NCBI RefSeq assembly: GCF_002050515.1
Contig: NZ_LTAY01000010.1
Location: 1-64,000 of the forward strand
Direction: 5' to 3'
Length of the DNA stretch: 64,000 nucleotides
DNA from: Clostridium thermobutyricum DSM 4928
Lineage (GTDB): Bacteria > Bacillota > Clostridia > Clostridiales > Clostridiaceae
Positions 45,554 through 57,117 of this stretch are shown here, piece after piece (positions within the stretch are counted from its first letter, which is position 1; every line of letters begins with the position of its first letter). A model generated the notes under the pieces. The model was not told the DNA's origin. It saw nothing but the letters and a program-made list of their open reading frames with translations, and made no database searches. A program made the translations under genes and the position numbers.

Positions 45554-46768
45554 ATGGTGAAAAATCGAAAAAAGAAAGGTAGCACACTCGTAACCGTTCT
45601 TGCAGTATCTCTAATATTTATGGCTTTAAGTGGGGTTATATTAAAATCTATATCAAGTACTATGAAATTAAATACAAATCAAAAAGAAATTGAAGATTTG
45701 AGATATGCTGCTGAATCAGGGTTAGAACTTGCTAGAAGTCATTTTGAATCAGGAAATATGTCTATAGATACCAGGGATTCAAGTTTAGCCAGTCAAGAAG
45801 AAAAAAATTTAGATAATATATTAAGTACAAAAGATTCAGGTGGTATAGTAGATAAAGTAGATATATATATGGATACTAAAAATGGTAAAGACATTATTAA
45901 AAGTGTAGCAAAACATGTAAATGGGACAACTACAGAATTAGCTATGATAAATTATAGAAAGATAGCTAGTGGACATAATACTGATATTTTTGATCATGGA
46001 TTAGTTGCAGGTTCTGGAGGAGTTATTATAAATAATGGTGGAGTATTAAATGGGACAGCTTCTAGTATATCTACTGGTAAGCCATTAGTTAATGCAGGAA
46101 CTGGAAATACACAACTTGGTTCTATAGAAGAAAACACAATAGGTTCTTTGAGCTTTCAAAATTGGAATAACAAAAAAGATACTATAACTTTAAGAGAAGA
46201 TTGGAATTTTTATAATGGTAATTATGAAAATGGGCAAAAAATTAATATAACAAATGTTGAATTAACATTTAGTAATAATGAACTTAAAGTTGATGGAAGC
46301 AGTGAGGAGATTAAAACTTATATTAAAAATTTAGTAAAAGAACCAGTTGTTAAAATACAAATAAAAGGATTAAAAATAGAACATGAAATGACTATTTATT
46401 TAGTTAATGCAAATAATCTAAATATAAATTCAGCAGGATCAATGATGATAAATAATACTGCCATAATATGTGATGGAGAAATAAGTGTAACTGGTGCTAA
46501 AGCAACAAATGGAGTTTATTATGATGGAGCTTTACATTTATCTAATTCTACAATTTTTGGAGAAAAAGTTACGATTGACAAAGGATCATCAATTCATATG
46601 GCATATCAACCTTCAAAAGATAATGGGTTTGGACTTTTAGAGGAAGATGAAGAGAATTTGTTAAATGACATGTTAGGAACATTGCTTCCAAATTGGAGTT
46701 CTGGTGGACAAGAAGGGAATAATTCAGAAAAAATAGAATTTATAGAAAATACATTCAATAATGAGTAA
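45554..46768 (+). CDS. PilX/GspK-like minor pilin, 404 aa, no Glu+5
   Basis: Leader MVKNRKKKG followed by STLVTVLAVSLIFMALSGVI: the residue after the cleavage Gly is Ser and position +5 is Thr, not Glu. RYAAESGLELARSHFES is the PilX/GspK-type segment after the helix. The large head (about 100-404) is Asn/Gly-rich with periodic short strands (GGVIINNGGVLNG), perhaps a beta-helix. GspK also lacks Glu+5 and caps the fibre tip, so a tip role is inferred. Paralogue of the next gene. Terminator at 46777-46809. Confidence 0.82.
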   Translation: MVKNRKKKGSTLVTVLAVSLIFMALSGVILKSISSTMKLNTNQKEIEDLRYAAESGLELARSHFESGNMSIDTRDSSLASQEEKNLDNILSTKDSGGIVDKVDIYMDTKNGKDIIKSVAKHVNGTTTELAMINYRKIASGHNTDIFDHGLVAGSGGVIINNGGVLNGTASSISTGKPLVNAGTGNTQLGSIEENTIGSLSFQNWNNKKDTITLREDWNFYNGNYENGQKINITNVELTFSNNELKVDGSSEEIKTYIKNLVKEPVVKIQIKGLKIEHEMTIYLVNANNLNINSAGSMMINNTAIICDGEISVTGAKATNGVYYDGALHLSNSTIFGEKVTIDKGSSIHMAYQPSKDNGFGLLEEDEENLLNDMLGTLLPNWSSGGQEGNNSEKIEFIENTFNNE

Positions 46769-46776
46769 ATAAAAAC

Positions 46777-46809
46777 AAAAATGGATTCATAAAATTGAAT
46801 CCATTTTTA
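46777..46809 (+). terminator. Terminator after the first PilX/GspK-like gene
   Basis: AAAAATGGATTC / GAATCCATTTTT hairpin with T5. Confidence 0.85.
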
Positions 46810-46873
46810 ATATAAAAAACTAATGATTATAATATGAAATTTAAATCAGAAATAATTAATTAGGGGAAATGGT

Positions 46874-48109
46874 ATGTGGAAAAATAAAAAGAATGGAAGT
46901 AGTATGGTTACAATTCTTGCAGTAACTTTAGTGCTGGTATTTTTAAGTGGAGTAATATTAAAATTTGCTATGGGGACTATGAAGTTAAATAAAAATCAAA
47001 AAGAGAGTGAGGATGTTCAATTTGCTGCTGAAGGTGGAATAGAACTTGGAAGAAGTTATATTCAAAGCAAAGCTTTATTATCAGGAACTTCAACATCTGA
47101 ATTTGATTTTGATACTGAAACAGCTTCTACAGGAAGTGTATTAAGTACATTAACAAATGAACTTGAAAAGGACAAGATAGATAATGCAAATGTTAAATCT
47201 CAATATTTGGGTAATGATAAGATTCTTTTAACAAGTATTGCAAAAGATATTGATGGAAAAGAGAAAACTGTAAAATGTAAGTTAGAGGTTTCTCAAGCAA
47301 ATGATAATGATATATTTGATTATGGAATTGTTGGAGGTCAAGGAAATGTTAATATAGAGAATATTGGTGGTGGAAGAACCAATATAAGTAGCAGCGTATC
47401 TAGTTCTAATATTTATGATGAGAATGGAAATGAATTAAATAAAATTCCTGTAAATGAAGATGGAAGTAAAGCTAAAATATCTAAAAATAAATTTGGTGAT
47501 TTAACATTTTTAACTCAAGCTCAGCCTTTGTCTGAAATAACTGCTAAATATAGTGGAAGCCCTCATATAGCATTAAAGACAAGCAAATTTTATAATGGAA
47601 ATTCTGAAACAATACCAACAAAAATAGAAGCTAATATAGATGATCCAAAAAATATAACTATTGATGGTAAAGAATATCCTATAAATTCCTTAGGAAATAA
47701 AAATAATATTCCATCAGGGTTAAAGCTAAAACATGTAATAATAATGACTATAAAAGGACATGGTATAAGAACTGAAGTTGAAATACTTATGACAAATACA
47801 AATCATATTAAACTAGAAGCAAAAGATATAGCTATAGATTTAAATAATGTTGTAATATTAAATAAAGGGACTATTGAATTTACTGGAACAGGTTCAGTGA
47901 AATTAGTAAATTCAACTGTTTATGGTGAAGATATAAAAGCAAATTTAAAAACATCTTTTGAAGTGATAGGATCATTAAAAAATGGATTAAGTGATGAAAA
48001 AGAAGATAATTTAAATAAAATTATAGAAGCTATAATGCCAGGATGGAATGATGTAACAAATCAATCAAAAGGTAGCGTAGATATTATTAAAGGTTCTTTT
48101 GAGTCTTAG
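46874..48109 (+). CDS. PilX/GspK-like minor pilin, 411 aa, no Glu+5
   Basis: Leader MWKNKKNG, then SSMVTILAVTLVLVFLSGVI: Ser+1 and Thr+5. The following segment VQFAAEGGIELGRSYIQ parallels RYAAESGLELARS of the upstream paralogue, and FDYGIVGGQGNVNIENIGGG parallels its FDHGLVAGSGGVIINNGG. The head is again strand-rich with Asn/Gly turns. A GGGGAAAT site precedes the start. It has its own terminator on both sides, so it may be expressed separately from the rest of the pilus genes. Confidence 0.82.
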   Translation: MWKNKKNGSSMVTILAVTLVLVFLSGVILKFAMGTMKLNKNQKESEDVQFAAEGGIELGRSYIQSKALLSGTSTSEFDFDTETASTGSVLSTLTNELEKDKIDNANVKSQYLGNDKILLTSIAKDIDGKEKTVKCKLEVSQANDNDIFDYGIVGGQGNVNIENIGGGRTNISSSVSSSNIYDENGNELNKIPVNEDGSKAKISKNKFGDLTFLTQAQPLSEITAKYSGSPHIALKTSKFYNGNSETIPTKIEANIDDPKNITIDGKEYPINSLGNKNNIPSGLKLKHVIIMTIKGHGIRTEVEILMTNTNHIKLEAKDIAIDLNNVVILNKGTIEFTGTGSVKLVNSTVYGEDIKANLKTSFEVIGSLKNGLSDEKEDNLNKIIEAIMPGWNDVTNQSKGSVDIIKGSFES

Positions 48110-48178
48110 AAATATTTCTTAAAAAATAAAAAAACTGAGACTTATTTAAAAAAAGACTATAAATTATAATTAATATAT

Positions 48179-48212
48179 AATAGGACTTAAAAATTTTTAA
48201 GTCCTATTTTTA
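48179..48212 (+). terminator. Terminator at the end of the pilus cluster
   Basis: Near-perfect stem AATAGGACTTAAAAA / TTTTTAAGTCCTATT followed by T-rich sequence. Confidence 0.85.
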
Positions 48213-48254
48213 TTAATGTAATTATTTTTTTTCAAAACTATTGATAAAGTTTTA

Positions 48255-48283
48255 TTGACAATAGTTTTTTTGTAATTTATAAT
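48255..48283 (+). promoter_or_regulatory. Promoter of guaB
   Basis: Perfect TTGACA (48255-48260), 17-base spacer, TATAAT (48278-48283), leading into the purine riboswitch. Confidence 0.9.
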
Positions 48284-48314
48284 AGTGATAATTTAAAATT
48301 GAATTTGCACATTT

Positions 48315-48486
48315 ATTACTCGTATATCCCCTGAATATGGCAGGGAGTATCTACCGGAAACCTTAAATTTCTGACTATGAGTGAATATAATATAGATTAT
48401 TTCTATAAATACATACTTATAGTATTTTTTATTGTAGATTTAAGCATATTATCTTCACTTATTGAAGCTAATGTGCTTTTTTTGTA
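48315..48486 (+). promoter_or_regulatory. Guanine riboswitch with terminator, upstream of guaB
   Basis: The aptamer (about 48315-48388) has ACTCGTATAT, the J1/2 and P2 region with TGAATATGGCAGGGAG, TATCTACCGG, and TGACTATGAGT. The specificity base in GACTAT is C, which indicates guanine rather than adenine. A strong terminator (48442-48486: AAGCAtATTAtCTTCA / TTGAAGcTAATgTGCTT, T7) completes the platform. Guanine should stop transcription of guaB. Confidence 0.94.
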
Positions 48487-48623
48487 CTTTTTTATGGGGT
48501 TTACTTGATAAAACTTACAATATAATGCATTTGTTGTAATAGAAAATACATAAAATAAATTTACTTTATTTATTAAAAGGACAAGTAGAGTAATAAATAT
48601 TCAAATAATTACACAATCTATAA

Positions 48624-50114
<1,491 letters not shown>

Positions 50115-50131
50115 TTTGATTAGTTTTAAAT

Positions 50132-50155
50132 AAGAGAGGAAATTTTCCTCTCTTT
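50132..50155 (+). terminator. Terminator after guaB
   Basis: AAGAGAGGAAA / TTTCCTCTCTT hairpin with a short T-run; some read-through into guaA is possible. Confidence 0.7.
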
Positions 50156-50208
50156 GTATGTTATAATTTACTATGTAAAATAAAGGAATAATTATCTAGG
50201 AGGAAACC

Positions 50209-51741
50209 ATGAAAAAAGATTTAGTTTTAATTGTTGACTTTGGTGGACAGTATAACCAACTTATAGCAAGAAGAGTTAGAGAATGTGGAGTATATTGCGA
50301 AATAATTCCTTACTCATATTCAATAGAAAAAATAAAAGAAAAAAATCCAAGAGGAATAATATTTACAGGTGGACCTAATAGTGTTTATGGTGAAAATACT
50401 CCAAAGGTTTCAAAAGAAATATTTGAATTAGGAGTTCCTGTACTTGGAATATGTTATGGAGTTCAACTTATGTCACATCTTTTAGGTGGAAAAGTTGCAA
50501 CTGCACCAGTTAGAGAATACGGAAAAACAGAATTAAACATAGATAATACTTCAAGATTATTTGAAGGTATAGAAAGCAAAGACATTTGTTGGATGAGTCA
50601 TACAGATTACATATCTGAGTCACCAGAAGGATTTAAAGTTATAGCACATTCAGAAGTTTGTCCTGTTGCTGCTATAGAAAATACAGATAAAAATCTTTAT
50701 GGAGTTCAATTCCACCCAGAAGTTGAACATACACCATTTGGTCAAAAAATGTTACAAAACTTCTTATATAATGTTTGTAAATTAGAAAAAACATGGACTA
50801 TGGCTTCCTTTGCAGAAGATAAAATAAAAGAAATTAAAAATTTAGTTGGAGATAAAAAAGTACTTTGTGCTTTATCAGGTGGAGTTGATTCATCAGTTGC
50901 AGCTATGATAGTACACAAAGCTATAGGACATAACTTAACTTGTATATTCGTAGACCATGGTCTTTTAAGAAAAGATGAAGGGGATACAGTTGAAAGAGTA
51001 TTCAAAAAAGAATTTGATATGAACATTATAAGAGTTAATGCCCAAGATAGATTCTTAGGAAAACTTAAAGGTGTATCTGATCCAGAAACTAAGAGAAAAA
51101 TTATTGGTGAAGAATTCATAAGAGTATTTGAAGAAGAAGCTAAAAAAGTTGGAGAAATAGATTACTTAGTTCAAGGAACTATTTATCCAGATATCGTTGA
51201 AAGTGGAACAGATACTTCAGCAGTAATTAAATCACACCATAACGTTGGAGGACTTCCAGAAGATATGGAATTTGATTTAATAGAACCTTTAAGAGAATTA
51301 TTTAAAGATGAAGTTAGAGCAGTTGGAGAAGAGCTTGGAATTCCTCATAAATTAGTATGGAGACAGCCATTCCCAGGACCAGGACTTGCAATTAGAGTTC
51401 TTGGAGAAATAACTGAAGAAAAACTTCACATAACAAGAGAAGCTGATGCAATATTTAGAGAAGAAATTGCTAATGCAAATCTTGATGAAACTATATGGCA
51501 ATACTTTGCTTGCCTTCCAAACATAAAATCAGTTGGAGTTATGGGAGATGAAAGAACTTACTGTCATACAATTGCACTTAGAGCAGTTACTTCAAGTGAT
51601 GCTATGACTTCAGAATGGGCAAGAATTCCTTATGAAGTATTAGATTTAGTATCAAGAAGAATAGTTAATGAGGTTCCAGGAGTAAACAGAATTGTTTATG
51701 ATATAACTTCTAAGCCACCAGCAACTATTGAATGGGAATAG
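50209..51741 (+). CDS. guaA: GMP synthase (glutamine-hydrolysing)
   Basis: 510 aa. It aminates XMP to GMP with glutamine and ATP. The GATase domain has Cys in [10 protein letters not shown] and His-Glu in [12 protein letters not shown]; the ATP-PPase domain has the P-loop [12 protein letters not shown]; the dimerisation domain ends with IEWE. AGGAGG precedes the ATG. It follows guaB after 94 bases with a hairpin between, so it may be partly independent. Confidence 0.98.
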   Translation: MKKDLVLIVDFGGQYNQLIARRVRECGVYCEIIPYSYSIEKIKEKNPRGIIFTGGPNSVYGENTPKVSKEIFELGVPVLGICYGVQLMSHLLGGKVATAPVREYGKTELNIDNTSRLFEGIESKDICWMSHTDYISESPEGFKVIAHSEVCPVAAIENTDKNLYGVQFHPEVEHTPFGQKMLQNFLYNVCKLEKTWTMASFAEDKIKEIKNLVGDKKVLCALSGGVDSSVAAMIVHKAIGHNLTCIFVDHGLLRKDEGDTVERVFKKEFDMNIIRVNAQDRFLGKLKGVSDPETKRKIIGEEFIRVFEEEAKKVGEIDYLVQGTIYPDIVESGTDTSAVIKSHHNVGGLPEDMEFDLIEPLRELFKDEVRAVGEELGIPHKLVWRQPFPGPGLAIRVLGEITEEKLHITREADAIFREEIANANLDETIWQYFACLPNIKSVGVMGDERTYCHTIALRAVTSSDAMTSEWARIPYEVLDLVSRRIVNEVPGVNRIVYDITSKPPATIEWE

Positions 51742-51772
51742 AGTTTTAGTTATTTAAATTAATATATAAATT

Positions 51773-51820
51773 AAAAGTTCTTGTGATAAGAATAAAACTT
51801 ATCATGAGAACTTTTATTTT
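51773..51820 (+). terminator. Terminator after guaA
   Basis: AAAAGTTCT-tg-TGATAAG / CTTATCA-tg-AGAACTTTT hairpin and T-run. Confidence 0.85.
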
Positions 51821-51927
51821 ATATAAATGCGTTAAAAAGAATTTTTAGTAATATAATATATAATTCATTAATTAATGAAGAAGAAGACTATAAAATTGAA
51901 ATAAAAATAAAATTTAATATATATAAT

Positions 51928-51962
51928 AAAAAGTAGTTATTAAAGTAATAACTACTTTTTTA
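51928..51962 (+). terminator. Second terminator-like hairpin in the guaA-pgi gap
   Basis: AAAAAGTAGTTATTA / TAATAACTACTTTTT with T7. No gene lies between it and the first terminator. The remaining gap to 52270 holds a possible promoter and no other feature I can see. Confidence 0.75.
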
Positions 51963-52091
51963 TTTAATTTAAAAATTTAAAATTGTTAAGTTTTTGGTGG
52001 ATTTATATGTTTCTTAAAAACGTTTAATATAATACTAAAAAACTTTGATAAAACTACTTATTTTTATGAGTATAAATCCTTCGTTGAAACC

Positions 52092-52120
52092 TTTCAATAG
52101 TTAGTTAAATGTTGTACAAT
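52092..52120 (+). promoter_or_regulatory. Possible pgi promoter
   Basis: TTTCAA (52092-52097), 17-base spacer, TACAAT (52115-52120). This would give a leader of about 145 bases before pgi. Confidence 0.4.
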
Positions 52121-52270
52121 AACTGTATGGATAAATTTTTATCAATAAAGAATAAAGTATTATTTAAATTTATTAATGAAAATTTATATCAGGTTATAAA
52201 TAAAGATTATATAGCATAATATAAGGTTATGTTAATTAAACTAATTGATTAATTAAAGGAGGAGTTTAGT

Positions 52271-53620
52271 ATGAGCAAAGGATTATCATTAGACTTATCA
52301 AAAGCAGCACCATATTTAAGCATGGAAGAAATTGATTTCTTAGGAGATTTAACTCTTTCAGCTCACAAAAAATTACATGAAAAAACAGGTGCTGGAAATG
52401 ACTTTTTAGGATGGATTGATTTACCAGTTAATTATGATAAAGATGAATTTGCTAGAATTAAAGAAGCAGCTGAAAAAATAAAAAATGATTCTGATGTATT
52501 AATAGTAATAGGTATTGGAGGATCATACTTAGGTGCTAGAGCTGCTATAGAAATGTTAAACAACAATTTCTATAATGTTTTATCAAAAGAAGAAAGAAAA
52601 GCACCACAAATATTCTATGTAGGAAATAATATTAGTTCAACATATATGCACCAACTTGTAAATGCTGTTAAAGATAAAGAAATATCAGTAAATGTTATAT
52701 CAAAATCAGGAACTACAACTGAACCTGCTATAGCATTTAGAATCTTTAAAGATTTATTAGAAAAGAAATATGGAAAAGAAGAAGCTAAAAAGAGAATATA
52801 TGCAACTACTGATAAAGCAAGAGGAGCATTAAAATCATTAGCAGATGCAGAAGGATATGAAACTTTTGTAATTCCTGATGATGTTGGTGGAAGATTCTCA
52901 GTTTTAACTCCAGTTGGATTACTTCCAATTGCGGCTTCTGGAATAAACATTGATGAAATGATGCAAGGTGCAGCTGATGCAAGAGATGAATTTGCAAATG
53001 AAAATATAAAAGAAAACATTTGTTATCAATATGCTGCAGCTAGAAATGCTCTTTACAATAAAGGTAAAGCTATAGAAATATTAGTTAACTATGAACCACA
53101 ATTACACTTCTTCGGTGAATGGTGGAAACAATTATATGGAGAATCAGAAGGAAAAGATAATAAAGGATTATTCCCAGCAGCTGTTGATTTCTCAACAGAT
53201 CTTCACTCAATGGGTCAATACATCCAAGAAGGAAGAAGAGATCTTTTCGAAACTGTAATTAATGTAAAAACTCCACAAGAATCTGTAATAATTGAATCAA
53301 CAGAAGACAATCTTGATGGATTAAACTTCTTAGCAGGAAAAGATATGGACTTTGTTAACCACAAAGCATTTGAAGGAACTTTACTTGCACACAATGATGG
53401 AGGAGTTCCAAACTTAATAGTTAATGTACCAGAATTAACTCCATACTACTTTGGACAATTAGTTTATTTCTTTGAAAAAGCATGTGGTATAAGTGGATAC
53501 CTTTTAGGAGTAAATCCATTTAACCAACCAGGTGTTGAAGCTTACAAGAAAAACATGTTTGCTCTTCTTGGAAAACCAGGATATGAAGACATGAAAGCTG
53601 ATCTTGAAAAGAGACTTTAA
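52271..53620 (+). CDS. pgi: Glucose-6-phosphate isomerase
   Basis: 449 aa, the short bacterial form. It interconverts glucose-6-P and fructose-6-P. Two SIS domains: [14 protein letters not shown] and [14 protein letters not shown] bind the sugar phosphate; the catalytic region includes [13 protein letters not shown] and the terminal [20 protein letters not shown] precedes the ATG. A YaiI-family gene follows by only 8 bases. Codon use is biased to C-ending forms, in line with high expression. Confidence 0.98.
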   Translation: MSKGLSLDLSKAAPYLSMEEIDFLGDLTLSAHKKLHEKTGAGNDFLGWIDLPVNYDKDEFARIKEAAEKIKNDSDVLIVIGIGGSYLGARAAIEMLNNNFYNVLSKEERKAPQIFYVGNNISSTYMHQLVNAVKDKEISVNVISKSGTTTEPAIAFRIFKDLLEKKYGKEEAKKRIYATTDKARGALKSLADAEGYETFVIPDDVGGRFSVLTPVGLLPIAASGINIDEMMQGAADARDEFANENIKENICYQYAAARNALYNKGKAIEILVNYEPQLHFFGEWWKQLYGESEGKDNKGLFPAAVDFSTDLHSMGQYIQEGRRDLFETVINVKTPQESVIIESTEDNLDGLNFLAGKDMDFVNHKAFEGTLLAHNDGGVPNLIVNVPELTPYYFGQLVYFFEKACGISGYLLGVNPFNQPGVEAYKKNMFALLGKPGYEDMKADLEKRL

Positions 53621-53628
53621 TTAAATAT

Positions 53629-54072
53629 ATGAAAATAATAATTGATGGAGATGCTTGCCCAAGCATCTCCAAAATTGAATTAATAGGTAAAAAGTATGGA
53701 ATACCAGTAGAAATATTTTGTGATATAAATCATTATATAGTTAGCGATTATGCAAAAGTAAGTGTTGTAGATAGTGGTTTTCAAAGTGTTGATATGTATG
53801 TTATAAATAATACAAAAAAAGATGATATTGTTGTAACTCAAGATTTTGGTGTAGCTGCACTTTGCCTTCCTAAAGGAGCAAAGGTTGTTAATACAAATGG
53901 ACAAATTTATACTAATGATAATATCGATATGCTTTTAGAGAAAAGACATATGTCGCAAAAAATACGAAGAGCTGGAGGTAGAATGAAAGGTCCTAAAAAA
54001 AGAAAATCTTCAGATGATAAAAAGTTTTTAGAAAATATAGAGGAAATTATAAAGAAATCTAACAGTTACTAA
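53629..54072 (+). CDS. YaiI/YqxD family protein (UPF0178)
   Basis: 147 aa. N-terminal MKIIIDGDACPSISKIELIG, then VVTQDFGVAALCLPKGAKVVN and RRAGGRMKGPKKRKSSDD, the three conserved blocks of the YaiI/YqxD group, which has a PIN/NYN-like fold with an Asp-rich core. A nuclease role is inferred from the fold only. It starts 8 bases after pgi and lacks a strong own ribosome site, suggesting coupling. The terminator stem overlaps its stop codon. Confidence 0.9.
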   Translation: MKIIIDGDACPSISKIELIGKKYGIPVEIFCDINHYIVSDYAKVSVVDSGFQSVDMYVINNTKKDDIVVTQDFGVAALCLPKGAKVVNTNGQIYTNDNIDMLLEKRHMSQKIRRAGGRMKGPKKRKSSDDKKFLENIEEIIKKSNSY

Positions 54073-54101
54073 AATATAAAAAGACTGTTAGATTTTTTTT
54101 A
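54056..54101 (+). terminator. Terminator overlapping the end of the YaiI-family gene
   Basis: AATCTAACAGT / ACTGTTAGATT then T7; the 5' arm lies within the last codons. Confidence 0.8.
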
Positions 54102-54224
54102 GTGTACTTTAAGATAAAATTAAATTAATAATTGTTAAAAAATGTATTAAATGTAAGCGCATTTTACTGTATAATAGAATAAATGGTTGAATAAATAGTT
54201 ATTTAGGAAAAAAGGGTGAATTAA

Positions 54225-56237
54225 ATGGTCAAAAGTGCAGTTAAAATGAATATTTTATTTAGTAAAAAAAGCCCTCAAAGGGTTGATTCTAAAATATTAA
54301 TAAATATAGATTCAGATATTATAATGGATTATAAAGTTTTAGTTGGGAATGATGGGATATGGAATATAGTTAAAGATTTTTCAGATGCAGGAGACTGTAT
54401 TTGGAATCCAAAAGAAGAAGGGAATTACATAGTTATGGTACAAGGAAAAAGCAGAAATTCTGAAAAGCCATATGACGTTTTGGAAAGAGAAGAGTATGTT
54501 ATAACAAATGAAAAAAAAGAAGAAAATTTATTAAAAGATATAGAAATAAATAAAAATGAATATACAGAAGGTGATAAAGTAGAAGTTACTGGAATTGTAC
54601 AAGAAGATAATCTTCTTTTTAGATTTTGGAAAAAGGGTTCAGCAGGTTGGGAAATTTTAAGAGATTATAGAAAAGAAAATAAAATAGAATATACAGCACT
54701 TAATGCTGGGCAAGAAGAACTTTTAATTGAATGTAAAAGAATTGATTCAAAAGAAAATTTTGATGACTATAAAACTATAAAGTTTAACATAAAAAAAATG
54801 GGCAAGCTAGAGATTACAGGATTTAAGTGTTTAACAGAAGAAAGATTAATTAATGAAGAATTAGTTTTTAAAGTTGAATCATCTCAAAGTAATACTAGAA
54901 CGCTTCTTTATAAATTTGTGAAAATAGATGATGAAGGTCATTCTATTTGTTTGCAAGATTTTTCATCAAGACAAATAGTAACTTATCAAGAAAATACTCC
55001 TGGAGAATATAAACTTCTTTGTCTTATGAAAGATATTCTTTCAAATAGAGAATATGATGATAGAGCTGTTATGTATTATAAGGTTAGACCTTATAATCAA
55101 ATAAGAATAAATAAGTTTGAGCCTGATGTAAAATCTCCACAAAAAACAGAAACAGATATAACATTTAAGTTAGAAGTAGAAGGTGGAAGAGAAAAAATTT
55201 ATAGATATATTATAGATGGACCTGTTTGTGATGATTCTTGTTATACAAGAAGTGATGAATATGTTTGGAGACCTAAAGAGGAAGGAAAATATAAGATAAC
55301 AGCATATGCAAAAGATTCTTCTTTTAGAGGAGATTTTGAAGATAAGAAAACTATAATATTTGAAGTAGATAAAAAGGGAGAATTACCAGTAAGAATAACT
55401 GATATAATAACAGATGTAAAAAAAGAAACAGTTATAAATAAACCTGTTAATTTAAGAGTTATAGCAGAAGGTGGAACAGTTTTATTATATTCCTTTACAA
55501 TATATAAGGATGGTAAAGTTTTAGATAAAATATCATTTAATAAATCTAACTATATAAACTTTACTCCAAAAGAAAAGGGAAAATATGAAATAGATATAAA
55601 AATAAAAGATAAATATACTAGAGCAGAATATGATATTCAAACTAGTTATTATTTAACTGTAAGAGAATATATGCCTGGAACTATTGAGCATATATTAATT
55701 CCAAAGAGAGAACATTATCTTGTGAATGAACCTATTGATATAGAAACAATAGTTCAAGACACTAGAAATACACTTATAAATATTGTAACTAAGATAAATG
55801 GAAATGTAGTTGAAGAAACAGACTTTATGACTAATAAAAAGATATGTATAAAACCAAAATGTTCAGGAAAATATGGTTTTGAAATATACGCAAAAAATAT
55901 TAAATGTGAAGAAGAATTTGATAGTAAAAAAGAAATAACTATATTTGTAGAAGAAGCAACTCCTGTAATAGGAACAAAGGTTAACATAAGTGAAAATAAA
56001 ATTGGTGACAATAAAGAAATAACTTTTAAGGCTAGAAGTACAGGTGGAAAAGATGTTTGTTACGAATTTTATTTAATGGAAAAAGGAAATTGGGTTAAGG
56101 CACAAAGTTATAGTAAGAAAAATTATTACACATTTATACCTTATTCAGAAGGAACTTTTAGAGTTTTAGTTCTTGCAAAAAGCTATTATAAAAGAGTTAA
56201 TTATGAAGATTACTGTGAAGTTGAATTTACAGTTTAA
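54225..56237 (+). CDS. Triple-tyrosine (Y_Y_Y-like) seven-repeat protein
   Basis: 670 aa. About seven tandem units of about 90-95 residues, each a beta-sandwich-like module with a central aromatic strand (LLYKFVK, IYRYIIDG, LLYSFTIY, VCYEFYL), a YxFxPxExGxYxI step (CIWNPKEEGNYIV, YVWRPKEEGKYKI, YINFTPKEKGKYEI) and a K..YD closing strand. This resembles the Y_Y_Y/triple-tyrosine domain seen in clostridia. There is no signal peptide and no membrane helix. The ATG has AAAGGGTG upstream. The next gene, a lytic transglycosylase, starts 17 bases later, so the two probably act together. Confidence 0.85.
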   Translation: MVKSAVKMNILFSKKSPQRVDSKILINIDSDIIMDYKVLVGNDGIWNIVKDFSDAGDCIWNPKEEGNYIVMVQGKSRNSEKPYDVLEREEYVITNEKKEENLLKDIEINKNEYTEGDKVEVTGIVQEDNLLFRFWKKGSAGWEILRDYRKENKIEYTALNAGQEELLIECKRIDSKENFDDYKTIKFNIKKMGKLEITGFKCLTEERLINEELVFKVESSQSNTRTLLYKFVKIDDEGHSICLQDFSSRQIVTYQENTPGEYKLLCLMKDILSNREYDDRAVMYYKVRPYNQIRINKFEPDVKSPQKTETDITFKLEVEGGREKIYRYIIDGPVCDDSCYTRSDEYVWRPKEEGKYKITAYAKDSSFRGDFEDKKTIIFEVDKKGELPVRITDIITDVKKETVINKPVNLRVIAEGGTVLLYSFTIYKDGKVLDKISFNKSNYINFTPKEKGKYEIDIKIKDKYTRAEYDIQTSYYLTVREYMPGTIEHILIPKREHYLVNEPIDIETIVQDTRNTLINIVTKINGNVVEETDFMTNKKICIKPKCSGKYGFEIYAKNIKCEEEFDSKKEITIFVEEATPVIGTKVNISENKIGDNKEITFKARSTGGKDVCYEFYLMEKGNWVKAQSYSKKNYYTFIPYSEGTFRVLVLAKSYYKRVNYEDYCEVEFTV

Positions 56238-56254
56238 TATGGGGGAATATTAGG

Positions 56255-56995
56255 GTGAAATTAAATGAGATAAATTCAGATCTAATTATGAAAATGGGTC
56301 TTATGAATAACATTGTTAAAAAGCAATCAGGAGATGGAATTGAATTTCAAATTATGCTTCAAACAATGTTAGAATCTATGGGAAAAGTAGAAGATGACAA
56401 AATTAATAATAAAATAATGACTACTTCAGTTGGTGAAAAATTAGAAAATTTAAAATTAGTTTTAAATAATGAGGAATCATATAATAATAAATATTGGAAT
56501 TCAAATTTAGAGACAAGCTCTAACAATAAAGAAACTACAAAAGTTGAAAATACTAATAAAGTTGATTATAGTAATATGATAGATGTAAAAAAAGAGATAT
56601 ATAAATCTGTTGATAAATATTCAAAAATGTATGGAGTAGATAAAAATTTAGTTCTTGCAGTAATAAAAGCAGAATCTAATTTTAATTCTAAATGTACTTC
56701 AAGTGCAGGAGCAATGGGAGTTATGCAGCTTCTTATGCCTGTAACAGCTAAAGAAGAAGGTGTTACAGACCCTTATAATATAGATCAAAATATTAGAGGT
56801 GGAGTTTCACAGCTTAGAAAGCATTTAAAAAGATATAATGGAAATGTTGAAATGGCACTTATGGGGTATAATGCAGGAGATGGAACAGTACAAAGAAGAG
56901 GTGTAAAAACACCTTCTGACATTTATAAAATGCCTAAGGAAACTCAAAATTATGTTCCAAAGGTTTTAAAATATTATAGAGAATTTAAAGGATAA
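56255..56995 (+). CDS. Lytic transglycosylase (SLT domain)
   Basis: 246 aa from GTG 56255 with GGGGGA upstream. The C-terminal SLT domain (about 120-246) has catalytic Glu140 in AVIKAESNFNSKC, SSAGAMGVMQLLM, and the substrate motifs MGYNAGDGTVQ and TQNYVPKVLKYY. The N-terminal 115 residues are helical and polar, with no signal peptide or anchor, so export must be non-classical or the enzyme acts in a special assembly. It cleaves peptidoglycan between MurNAc and GlcNAc. Coupled to the triple-tyrosine gene. Confidence 0.88.
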   Translation: MKLNEINSDLIMKMGLMNNIVKKQSGDGIEFQIMLQTMLESMGKVEDDKINNKIMTTSVGEKLENLKLVLNNEESYNNKYWNSNLETSSNNKETTKVENTNKVDYSNMIDVKKEIYKSVDKYSKMYGVDKNLVLAVIKAESNFNSKCTSSAGAMGVMQLLMPVTAKEEGVTDPYNIDQNIRGGVSQLRKHLKRYNGNVEMALMGYNAGDGTVQRRGVKTPSDIYKMPKETQNYVPKVLKYYREFKG

Positions 56996-57001
56996 TTATT
57001 A

Positions 57002-57048
57002 AAGCTATGTAAGAAAATTATTATATAAGTTTTTTACATAGCTTATTT
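57002..57048 (+). terminator. Terminator after the transglycosylase gene
   Basis: AAGCTATGTAA / TTACATAGCTT stem, long loop, T-rich tail. Confidence 0.7.
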
Positions 57049-57117
57049 ATTTAATAAAGTTGATACTATAATTCTTTTAGGTTAAAATGAACTGAGAAAA
57101 AGTACGGAGGTGCTACA

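Noticed and set aside
52127-52219. 30-codon frame (MDKFLSIKNKVLFK...) before pgi
   Set aside because: No ribosome binding site and its start lies at the expected transcription start of the pgi leader; likely chance in AT-rich sequence.
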